Shown in pieces: positions 33,287 to 43,215 of a stretch of DNA of 64,000 nt. The notes beneath the pieces are model-generated. The model ran no database searches, had not been told where the DNA came from, and saw nothing but the letters and a program-made list of their open reading frames with translations. This DNA comes from Adenophora triphylla var. japonica. Its lineage: Eukaryota; Streptophyta; Magnoliopsida; Asterales; Campanulaceae. A program made the translations under genes and the position numbers. Location: NCBI GenBank assembly GCA_022495995.1, contig JAFEMH010002569.1:248001-312000 (forward strand). The letters are read 5' to 3'. How positions within the stretch are numbered: position 1 is the first letter of the stretch; the number at the start of each line of letters is the position of its first letter.

Positions 33287-34261
33287 ATGAATGCCTTGTT
33301 GAGAGACAAGGGTTCGTACGCTCCAGTGGTTGCTGCAATCAGGGGTCGTCAGGATCCAAAGGGCAAAGCAATCGTTCCCACAGGTGATGTTGCAGTTCCA
33401 ACAACAGAAAGTTCGGAGAAGGACAAGAAGGCAATTGAGAAGGAAGCAGCAGATCTGATCGCGCTAGATGAGAGGGGACACTCTAAAATCATAAGGTGTC
33501 TAGATGATGAAATTCTAGCGGATATTGCAGATACTGATTTCGGAGGTGTTTTGTGGCTTGCGTTGGAAGATATGTTTCTGACACGATCATTGACTAACAA
33601 GTTGTATCTGAAACAAAAGTTGTATTCTCTTCGAATTAAGGAAGGTACGCCCATTAGGGATCACCTAGAGAGATTTACATATTTATTACTTGAACTTCGA
33701 AATATAGATGATAAAGTTGTAGATGAGGATGCTGCATTAATGCTTCTTGTTTCATTATCTTTATCATTCGAGCACTATGTTGACTCTAGTATCAATGGTA
33801 AGGAAACGATCACTCTAGAGGAGGTGAAAAATTCACTAAAGACTAGAGAGTTGCTTCGAAAAGCAAGTGGTAATAATGGTACAGATAACCAGTCAGCATG
33901 TTTAGTTGAGAAAAGCGGCAAGGGTTCTGGCAGTAAGAAGAAATCTTCTGTCAAGAAGGGTCCGAAACCTGGGGATATTTGTAACTATTACAATGAAAAG
34001 GGACATTGGAATACCAATTGTCCTAGGAAGAAGCGAGACAAGCCTCCTATCCGTTCTGAAGCTAATGCTGCAGCAATACATAGTAGCGGTTCTGATGAGG
34101 ATTATGTTCTATTAACAGAAGAATCTGCACGACAGTCAGACGCGTGGATTCTTGACTCTGGAGCTTCTTACAATATTAGTCCGAGGAGAGAGTGGTTTAC
34201 AACTTATGATCATGTCGATGGGGTTATATTAATATGGCCAACAATGTTACTTCCAAGGTAG
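33287..34261 (+). CDS. Copia-3 gag and protease start (324 aa)
   Basis: A copia gag: MNALLRDKGSYAPV, then WLALEDMFLTRSLTNKLYLK and LYSLRIKEGTPIRDHLERF (UBN2 gag domain, about residues 80-190), a Lys/Ser-rich stretch and a zinc knuckle at about 230-245 reading CNYYNEKGHWNTNC. The second metal-binding Cys of C-X2-C-X4-H-X4-C is Tyr here, so RNA binding is doubtful. The protease signature DAWILDSGASYNISP follows at about residue 285. The frame ends shortly after, at a stop in the protease; homologous sequence (HDGKFYTLNDVRHVPLMTKN) continues in another frame to 34560. Confidence 0.85.
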   Translation: MNALLRDKGSYAPVVAAIRGRQDPKGKAIVPTGDVAVPTTESSEKDKKAIEKEAADLIALDERGHSKIIRCLDDEILADIADTDFGGVLWLALEDMFLTRSLTNKLYLKQKLYSLRIKEGTPIRDHLERFTYLLLELRNIDDKVVDEDAALMLLVSLSLSFEHYVDSSINGKETITLEEVKNSLKTRELLRKASGNNGTDNQSACLVEKSGKGSGSKKKSSVKKGPKPGDICNYYNEKGHWNTNCPRKKRDKPPIRSEANAAAIHSSGSDEDYVLLTEESARQSDAWILDSGASYNISPRREWFTTYDHVDGVILIWPTMLLPR

Positions 34262-34560
34262 TTGGTATTGGATCTATCAAGCTACAAAACTCATGATGGT
34301 AAGTTCTACACTTTGAACGATGTGAGACACGTTCCACTTATGACGAAGAATCTAGTTTCTCTTAGTCAGTTAGATAGCAAATAGTATAGTTTCAAAGGTA
34401 AAGGTGGAGCAGTTTGTGTTTACAAAGGTTCTGAAGTGGTTCTGAGAGGGCTTAAGTGGGACTCCTTGTATTTCCTCCAAGGAAGAACGCTTTCTAGGTC
34501 AGTTTGGGTTGCATCATCTGAGGCGGTCAAGGAGGATATGACAAAGTTGTTGCATATTAG
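34262..34560 (+). pseudogene. Copia-3 protease end and GAG-pre-integrase start
   Basis: Reads THDGKFYTLNDVRHVPLMTK and NLVSLSQLDSK, a stop, then KGGAVCVYKGSEVVLRGL and LYFLQGRTLS. Interrupted at 34561 by the gypsy LTR. Confidence 0.8.
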
Positions 34561-36325
34561 TATAAGTGTCCCAATCTGAATCGCCAATGTTCTTTCAGCC
34601 CAATTTAACGACTTCCACGTCGAATAAACAACTAAGGGCATTTTGGTCATTTCCTAAGGCAATTTAAACAAGAAAGGGCCTTAAAGGAATATCCAAAATA
34701 GGTCAAAAATCAGTTGGGAAGAGTCATTTCCAAGAAATTGACCAACTTTTCATTAAATGCAAACAGCCAAAACTGCTTTCTGCAGAGTCAGGCACGCCAA
34801 CATTCCCATCCGCGCGGACAGGAATGACACTCAGTCTCGTCCGCGCGGACACCTTTGAGACCTAAAATTAGCCTATAAATTAAATCATTCTCTCTCAGTT
34901 TAAGGATCCATAATTCAAAAACCCTACTGTTATATCCACGAAAATTCCAGAAAACAGCCTAACACTCAAACAAAAACACTCATCCAAACACCAAATTCAA
35001 ACACAAATCTTGATCATATTCAAGCCCCAAACACAAATTCAAGGAAGATAGGGTACAACCATTGGTAAACCCTCCTTCTCCTTACCTTAATCTTCCTTCT
35101 CCATGCATACATCTCACATTTTAAAGATGTAACTTGTTCATATACTTGTTCTTCATCTCTTGTCCTAGATCCAAGAGGATCTCCATGGATTTCATTTCCA
35201 TGGATGATTCTCTATAAGGATCAACATTTCTTTTAATTTGTTGTCTCTCTTCTTACATTAACTAGTTGATACTTGATCTCTTGACCTAAAGTGTGGTCAC
35301 CTTGGAGTTCATCTCCATGGATGATCACACTAAATGGTCCATATTCTTACTTTCACTTTCTTTTTGTGTTATTGGTGCTTGTTTGACCTAAAATGTAGTC
35401 ATCTTGGAATAAATTTCCATGGATGACCATTTTAAAAGGTCTAAATTGTTTTTACTTCCTCGTAAGTGTTTTCCTAACCTAAGATCTTCACCTTGGAACA
35501 ATTTCCATGGATGAAGATCATCAAGGTTCCTAGGTGACAAAAAGGGTGAAGTTGATACATTGAGTTCAAAGATCTCAAGGATGGTCATCTTAATGACCAC
35601 CTTAGAAATCCACTCTAAAGTTGATACACCATTAACCTAAACTTATTTTTCATACATTAATCTTTATTTCATGTTAAATCTCCCCATCCCAAGCAAATGA
35701 AATGCTTTCGAGTCCTAATGTACCCTAAGGATGGCTTGATATATTAGATCACCACTAATCATATTTAGTGATCACTAATCAAAGCCTAAGAAAAGTGGGG
35801 ACAAGCATGGATGCAAATCCCAAAAATGTTTTCATTTAACACTTCCAGTTGCAAAACTCCATTTCTGATTCTGTAACTCCAGTTTACATTCTGGAATTTA
35901 CAGAATCAGACTGGAAAGTTGCAAAAAAGGATATTTACTGTCTCATCCGCGCGGACAGAATTGAACCTCACTTTGGTCCGCGCGGACAGAAATGTAAGGG
36001 ACAGACATTTTGTTTTTCCAGTCATTTTTCACTCACAGAAGCACATTATTTTGATAAATTTCAGTCCAGTCCAGTCAAAATTTTTATTTCCAGAAAATTC
36101 CTTTTGCAAAAACACACACACACTCACACACAAATGGTTTTAAGTTAGGAAGACTCATTTTATGAGGCAATCTGGGTGAACCCTAACGTATTCCCGGAGT
36201 GTAACGTGACCTCCGAACTCACTTCTCTCATTTTTGGGCATTTTTCAAAGTTTTGGCCATAAACTAAAAACGACGTGGCGACTCCGTTTGATTTTCAAAT
36301 ATAAAAAAAAATCGGGTACATCACA
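34561..36325 (+). repeat. 5' LTR of Gypsy-A
   Basis: Starts TATAAGTGTCCC (the 3' copy has TGTAAGTGTCCC) and ends GGGTACATCACA just before the primer site. The first 527 bp match 63474-64000 with few differences. It carries four copies of the palindrome TCCGCGCGGA (near 34809, 34840, 35946 and 35977). Confidence 0.9.
34874..34880 (+). promoter_or_regulatory. TATA box of the Gypsy-A 5' LTR
   Basis: TATAAAT in the context GCCTATAAATTAAATC. The same box occurs at 63787 in the 3' LTR and, as CCTATAAATTGAAC, in both Gypsy-B LTRs. It lies about 25-65 bases after two CCGCGCGG palindromes. Confidence 0.7.
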
Positions 36326-36344
36326 GTGGCGACTCCGCTGGGGA
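36326..36344 (+). other. Gypsy-A primer-binding site
   Basis: TGGCGACTCCGCTGGGGA, one base after the LTR end. This resembles the site used by Ogre/Tat elements, which I recall as complementary to a tRNA-Arg; the tRNA was not checked. Confidence 0.8.
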
Positions 36345-37781
36345 AAACTAAAAATAAGCTTTATCTTTTTAAAAAAAATAAAATAAAAAAAAATGGTATT
36401 TGGTATATAGGTGGAAACCATTAAGCTTCCTGTACCGCTTCCTAATCCGGGGCTTGGGATAAATTATGGTCTAACAAAGCCACGTACAGGTATCATTGTT
36501 TTAAAAAAAAAAAGGAAAAGCTTTTGTGGGTCAAACTTCCGTCCCGACACTTGAAACCATTTGTATTGTGTGTGTGTGTGTGTTTGTTTTGCACATTTCG
36601 CGTTGTTATCTTTTGACCGCCTCGGAAAAGTCAAAATTTTGACTGTCGGACCCGTTTCCTTAACTGTTTGAATTTTGTGCTTATGTGCTTATGTGTTTAT
36701 TGGCTTTCAAAAAAAAATCATTTTTAAAATTTTTTTTCCATGCATCATACTTTTAAAACACATGTGAAAATTTCTATTTTACTCAGAAAAAGAAGATAGA
36801 CTGCCGCACACCACGCGCACTTGGCCTTACACTGCACACTACGTCCTTAACCCGGGAAAATCCCAGCAGCAGCCCGTTTGGCCTTACTACGCCTCTTGGT
36901 GCGAGCATGGGACTACCCAAACATCCCTTGGAGCCTCGTGTCGACCATGCACTTATCCGTGACACACTTTGTCCGAGACCCGGTTGGTTTTTAGTTTGGT
37001 CCGTGTCGTGCCCTGTCTATGTATACACCTTGCCAGTCAAGTCTTAGTCGGCATGCCAAGTCAATATCTTTCGGAGACCCTAATCAGTCGAAGTCATGCC
37101 GGTTTTCCGTCACGGACTTTGACCAGATCTTGACTGGCGCCTTGACTTTGACTTTAACTTGCACAACTTATGCACCGACTCTCGGCATGACACTGAGTCA
37201 TCAAGGATTAACGATTATGCCATGTCTAATTACGGCCTAACTGACGACGGGTCAAGATCAATTATGGACATTTATCAGTCCGAGCCATGCCGACTTTCCG
37301 TCGAGCCCCTCAACACGATCTTGACCTTTGACGTCAGCTTGGCCCGTAATTTACATCGAATACGCGTTAAGACTCGATTACCCGCCAGACTTTAGGATCG
37401 TTTTTCTCTTCAGTCGGTGGGACCTGCTTGCCCTACGGAACCCTTGTTCGAGGTTACAGGTTGAGGGTCCGCAGGCGTAGTGATGGGTTCCACTGATCCA
37501 GGACTTAGAGTAGTTAAAAGGAAAAAGAAGAGCAATCTTTTCCAACCGCTTAGGCTTTAATAAAACGTGTTTTAAGTAAACCAGAACAAATAACTGCATG
37601 TTGCATGAGCCCTAAGCCCAAACACCTACCCTCCTTCATTCCCAAATATCTGAACCCTCGTATCTTTCCCCCGCAGCTCCTCACAAAGCTTGGTTTCGGG
37701 CCCCGGGTCACCGTTTGATCAGTTGGGAAGAGTCAAGCGCATCGTCAGCTTCACCATTTGTTCCGACTCCGGGTTTCAGAA
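36345..37781 (+). other. Gypsy-A untranslated leader
   Basis: No supported gene. Homologous, stretch by stretch, to the Gypsy-B leader (39722-41163): both contain ATACTTTTxAAxACACAT, CACACTACGTCCTTAACCCG and TTTTCCGxCxxxGACTTTGAC. Short ORFs here are broken in the other copy and are taken as noncoding. Confidence 0.7.
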
Positions 37782-37851
37782 TGTCTGCATCAGCTGGTAA
37801 CCATGGGGACAACACCACTCCGCCTCCCGGGACTCCTCAAACAGAATAGCA

Positions 37852-38027
37852 ATGGAAGCCGAACAGATGAGATTGCGATAGGAAGCACAGATGAATAGCC
37901 TTCTGGAGGCTATTAGGAGCCAGGGTTTGGCCGCCAGTCTCAATTCCGATGGCACCTTCACCGTGGAAGAAGAGGAAGACCCCAATCCCACTCTTGGTCA
38001 CCCTGACTACTCCAGGATGCCACCACC
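37852..38027 (+). pseudogene. Gypsy-A gag N-terminal segment, split by Gypsy-B
   Basis: From ATG at 37852: MEAEQMRLR, an in-frame TAG, then EAQMNSLLEAIRSQGLAAS and FTVEEEEDPNPTLGHPDY, ending in the Pro codons where Gypsy-B inserted. After the insertion the same frame resumes at 50008 (TSYGTTTRAHAPRSLGQ). Confidence 0.75.
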
Positions 38028-39707
38028 TGTAAGTGCTCCAATTTGAGCTTGTTAGCATTTTCGTTAGAAAATTAACGAAAGTTATAACATTACTAACATT
38101 CCTAACTTTTCTAACAAAGTAAGGGTAAAATGGGCATTGCCACTTTAAGTTAAACCAAGAAAAGAATCTCAAAAAGCAAAAGAAATTAGAAAAATCCGAA
38201 TTAAGAAAGTTGAAAAACAAATCTTCGCTTGAATTTTAAAAAGATTATTCTTCCTGCCCAAAAGCCAAGATCAGTAGCGTATGAACAAAGGCACGCGTCG
38301 ATCCTTGTCCGCGCGGATACGTTTGATTCTCACAAAGTGTCCTATAAATTGAACCCTCCTCTCTCGCCTTACACAACACAACTTACTCACAAAGAACGGT
38401 TCAAGGGCGAATATAGAGAGAAAACAAAGGGAATCCTTAGATTGCCACCATTTTCTCTTGAATCTTTCCCAATCAAATACCAAACACACCAAACCTTGAT
38501 ACTCCTCAAGCCAAACACCAAATCTTGATACTCCTCAAGTCAAATTCCAAGCCTAGGAAGATAGGGTGTCACCATTGGTAAAGCCCTCCTTCTCAAAACC
38601 CTAAAATTCTCTTTTGATCTCTTGATCATCTTGTTCTTCTTACTTTGACTTATTTTATGTCTAGTTTAACTTGAGTTTTGACCTAAGATGGTCATCTTGA
38701 AGTTCATCTTCATGAATGACCATCTCAAGTGGTCCACATTTTAGATCTTTAGTCAATTCTTTCTCCTTGGTTTCATCTTTACAAAACCCCCTTTCCCTTT
38801 GCAAAGGACATGTTTCAACCCCATAAATTCCCCAAGGATGACTTGAATATGATAACCACTTAACACAAGGTATTGGAATCAAGTCTAGGGATGAAAATGG
38901 GGTGAACATAGATGCAAACCCCCCAAAAATCACATTTCTCCTCAAGAACATCTTGCTGTCCAGTAGCATTGTCCTGAGAACTCAGTCCATTTTCCTATTT
39001 TTTGGACCCAGTAAAACTTGGAATTGGGTGTTGACTACAAAATAATTTTTGTAGCCAACATCCAGAGCTTTCCAGACATATTTTTAATTTATATTTTGCG
39101 TGAGTAAAACTCCTTTTTTCAATTTTTCTTTTAGAGGCCAGTTCATCAGCCTCTGGAAATCCAGATTTCAGATCTGAGATTTCCAGAAGGTTTTGACCCC
39201 TCAAATCATCTCCAAAATGAAAAGTTCTTTTACAGAAACCTTTTTTAAGGTGTTTTGAACATTTTTCATTCCCGGACTTTTCCCAGATTCTGGAATTTTC
39301 AAGCCCTAAAGTCCATTTCAAAGTCAAGGGTCAACTGTCTTTTTCATTCTGGCAGAAATGGTTTCCAACTTCCGAAAATCTTTTGAGTGCCAAATCTCAA
39401 CCCAAAAATCACCCAAAAAATCATGGGATTAGTTTAAAGCCTTAAAAAGAGCTCCCAATTTTTACTTACCTCAGTTTCAACTTATTTTGGCCAAAACACA
39501 CACACACACACACACACAACAAAGGATTTTGAATGTTTGGAAGACTCGTTTTACGAGGCGTTCCGGTGCACACTAACGTCCTTCCCGGCACGTAACGTGA
39601 CCTCCGAACCTAAATTTCTGATCTCGGGCATTTTTCAAAGTTTTGGCCCTTAAAACAAAAATGGCGTGGCGACTCCGTTTGATTTTCAAAAAATCGGGTA
39701 CATCACA
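38028..39707 (+). repeat. 5' LTR of Gypsy-B
   Basis: 1680 bp, TGTAAGTGCTCCAA to GGGTACATCACA. TATA box at 38343. One GTCCGCGCGGAT word at 38307. (CA)n near 39498. Distinct from the Gypsy-A LTR in most of its length, but with the same start and end and a shared last 120 bp. Confidence 0.95.
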
Positions 39708-39708
39708 A

Positions 39709-39726
39709 AGGGCGACTCCGCTGGGA
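39709..39726 (+). other. Gypsy-B primer-binding site
   Basis: GGGCGACTCCGCTGGGAC, two to three bases after the LTR end; same site as in Gypsy-A with small changes. Confidence 0.75.
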
Positions 39727-41163
39727 CTAAGCTTTTTCTAAAAAAAAAATGATATTTGGTATATTGGTGGAAACCATTAAACTTCCCGTTATCGCCTCCT
39801 AACACGAGTCGGGGATAAATTGTGGTTTAACAATCCCACGTACCGGTATCATCGTTTTCAAAAAAAAAGGAAGAAAGAAAAAGCTTTCGAGGGTCAAGCT
39901 TCCGTCCCGACATTTGAAAATCCTTTGTTTTGTGTGTGTTAATTTTTGCACATTTTTCGTGTTTGTTTTGGCCGCCTCGGAAAAGTCAAAATTTTGACTG
40001 TCGGAATAATGTCCCTAACCGTTGGAATTTTTGTGATTATGTGCTCATTAATTTTCAAAAAAAAATTTCAAAAAAGATTTTTCAAAAAAGAAAATTTCCA
40101 AAAAATCATGCATCATACTTTTTAAGACACATAAAAAATTTCTATTTTACTCGTAAAAGAAGATAGATCGTTTGCACACTACGCGCACGTTGACCGTACA
40201 CCGCACACTACGTCCTTAACCCGGGAAATCCTTGTCGCGGTCCGTTTGGTCTTATTACGCCTCTGACGAGCACAGACTACCCAAACATCCCATGGAGCCT
40301 CGTGTCGACCATGCACTTGTCCGTGACACACTTTGTCCGAGACCCGGCTGGTTTTTAGTCCGGGTCCGTGTCATGCCCCGTCTCGTGTATAGACCTTTCC
40401 TTTCAAGCCTTTGTCGGCATACCGACTCAATATCTTTCGGGTCCCTAATCGCCGAAGTTCTCGCCGGTTTTCCGCCGCAGACTTTGACCAAGATATTGAC
40501 CGGCGCCTTGACTTCGGCTCGACCGGCACAAATTATACACTCGACTCCCAAAGATGACACCGAGTCATCAAGGATTAATGATTATTCCATGCCTAATTAC
40601 GGCCTAATTGACGACAAGTCAAGATCAATCGTGGACATTCATCACCCAAATCATGCCGACTTTATCGTCGAGCTCTCTGACATGATCTTGACTTTGACGC
40701 CGCCTTTGTCCGTAATTTACATCGAATGCTCATTAAGACTCGATTACCCGCCGACTTCTAGGATCGTTTTCTTTCGGTCGGTGGGACCCGCTTGCCCTAT
40801 AGGACCCTCGCCCGGCCGTCCACCCCGGGAGGTCGAAATACAGTGGAATACGAGGGGCTTATAGACGTAGTGACGGGCCCACCGATCCAGAATCGAGTAG
40901 TTCGAAAAAAGAAGAGCAATCTTTTCCAACCGATTAGGTTAATAAAACGTGTTTTAAGTAAACATGAACAAATAACCGCATGTTGCATGAGCCTAAGAGC
41001 CCAAACACCTACCCTCCTTCAATTCCCGCCATCTCGAACCCTCGTGTCTTTCCCCCGCAGCCTCCGCATAAAGCTTGGTTTCTGCACCGGGTCACCGTTT
41101 AATCGCTGGGAAGAGTCAAGTGCCTCATCGCCTTCGCCGTTTGTTTCAACTCCGGGTTTCGTA
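39727..41163 (+). other. Gypsy-B untranslated leader
   Basis: Matches the Gypsy-A leader. The ORF at 40232-40864 (CDS-like length) is not open in Gypsy-A and has no recognisable domain, so it is left as noncoding. Confidence 0.65.
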
Positions 41164-43215
41164 ATGTCTCGCATCACTGTAACGAGGGGGACAACGTCAC
41201 TCCGCCTCCCGTGACTCCTCGCATGTAACAAAGAATGGAATCGCTAGCGTAACGTATGAGAATGCGACAGAAGCACAACAATAGCCTTATCGAGGCTATT
41301 AAGAGCCATGGTTTGGCCGCCACCTCAATCCCGATGGCACCTTCACCGTGGAAGAAGAGGATGACCCCAATCCCAATCTCGGTCGCCCGATTACTCCAGA
41401 TGCCACCACCAACCTCCTTCGGTGCTACTGTAACACATGTTCCTCGATCTCTCGGGTCGACCACCGGATCCATGCACTCGATGGGACGAATCGGCCCACA
41501 GCCTCCTCGCTGGGGGCAAAGTCAAGCACGGAATGTCCTCTCATGGTTGGGGATACCTCTAATGCCACAACAGATTGGAATCCCACCTCGCCTCGGAACC
41601 GATCAATCTAGACCTTCACATCAATGTACCTACAATTTGGAATGCCGCCACAATCCGGTTCTCGGGCCACAGCCAGAGCCCCTCCTCGTAATGGTACTGT
41701 TCGGCTGCTCCTCACACGCCTTTCACAAATCCATTCACTCGTACTTCTATGGGTTATCAAGCCTTCATCCCGGTTTCATCCGAATCACCAGACTACAAGA
41801 TCCTCTCGGTTATGCATCCTCGCCACAACCAGCCATGCAATTCAACAACCAGGGACAAAGAACCCGCACTTAAGCCTACTTATGGGCCTCACTCCGAAAA
41901 TCCAAGCCATATGGCTACCTCAGATCCGCCTTCCATCTTCTCTCGCCGATTGGAAGCCAACAAAGAAGTCGCCGGGTTCTATCCTTTTGCCCCAGCCTCC
42001 TACCTACACTCCCTGTGGTAATTTGGGCCAAGGACAGTTTTCACCTATGCTCCGGATATGGTATTCCTTCCACCAATGCACCACCAACAAACTAGTCCTC
42101 TTCCTAGCTCAAATATCGCCTCAGAATTCCCGCTCCGCCTTTGGATCCCCAATTGGCTTGGTTTATGGAGCAACACAAGGAAATGAAAGCACAGATTGCC
42201 GAATTGACCGCCAAAAGAACACCGCTCTTCGGCCTACGTATCCCGACTCGATTGTCCCCCGCCTCACAAGTTTGTGATGCCCACTGGAATTGTTTGACGG
42301 GAGTGCATGCCCTAAAACTCACTTGGACACCTATACTTTGGCAATGAAGGCTAAGGGATGCACAAACCAAAGAAGCTTGGCCGATTACTTTAGTCTCTCT
42401 TTGAAGTCGTGGGCTTTGAAATGGTTTTTCCGATTGCACAAGCTAGGGCTACTTGGGAACAAATTACCAAGCATTTCACGTATAAGTATAAAGCCAACTT
42501 GGAGTGGGAGACAAACAGAGTTGACTCCGCAAAACAACGATGCAAACGCCCTAATGAGAATATTGGGGATTTCTATAAGAGATGGAACTTAAAGCTCAAA
42601 GGAAATGGCCATTCCTCCTCCGACGAGGAGCGCTTAGACATCTTTCACCATGCTTGAAGCCGCATTTGAGAGCTTCCTCACCACTTCCCCTACGCCGACT
42701 TGCGTGCAATGGTTAATTCCGGGCTAAGTTTGAAAAGGCTTACAATCAGCAGCTCGATCGCTGCACTCGCCTACGGATATCGGGCTCCTCCCTCCAAAAC
42801 TACTCTCACTTTCGCTAAAGGCAAAGAGGCGATTGGCTACGCGGGACAGATCAGAATAATGCCACTTCCTTTGTTCCCAAGAAGCCCGATGCATCCGCAT
42901 CCCGGCCCAAGACTTGAGAAACTTTGGGATGCCTTTGAGTGATATCTTCAGAGGTTTGGTGAGAGAAGGTTTGCTCCGGCCTTGGAAAATTATCGCCTAG
43001 AAACCCCAACGCTCCTTTGGATACCTCCAAGCATTGTGCCTTTCATCAAGCACTACATGGGCACCCGACGGATGATTGCGTCCCCCGAAAAAGGCCATCC
43101 AAGGGTTGATTGAGCAAGGGAGGTTAGAGATGCCCGAAGGACCTAATACTATCAATAACCCGCTCCCTAACAACATGAGTGTCAACATGATCGAAGTTTG
43201 GTGGTTCAAGCCTCA
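41164..43215 (+). pseudogene. Gypsy-B gag, heavily frameshifted
   Basis: Scattered frames match Gypsy-A gag: LIEAIKSHGLAATSIPMAP near 41284; WFMEQHKEMKAQIAELTAKR near 42160; CPKTHLDTYTLAMKAKGCTN near 42305; YKANLEWETNRVDSAKQRC near 42495; and the knuckle region (FHQALHGHP) near 43040. Each switch of frame is a small indel relative to Gypsy-A. No intact product. The reading stops resembling gag near 43215 and no pol follows. Confidence 0.85.

Larger units (their letters stand above)
32481..34560 (+). mobile_element. Copia-3: 5' portion of a copia element, cut by Gypsy-A
   Basis: 5' LTR, Met-tRNA primer site, gag and protease are followed by the start of the GAG-pre-integrase region (LKWDSLYFLQG). 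The sequence then stops abruptly at the Gypsy-A LTR at 34561. The rest should resume right of the window, after the Gypsy-A 3' LTR. Confidence 0.88.

Noticed and set aside
38661..39327. Minus-strand ORFs of about 100 codons in the Gypsy-B LTR, repeated at 48949-49615
   Set aside because: Both copies are present only because the LTRs are nearly identical; no domain and no conservation in the Gypsy-A LTR.
40232..40864. 210-codon ORF in the Gypsy-B leader
   Set aside because: The homologous Gypsy-A leader is not open in this frame, and no domain is visible; chance ORF in a GC-richer stretch.
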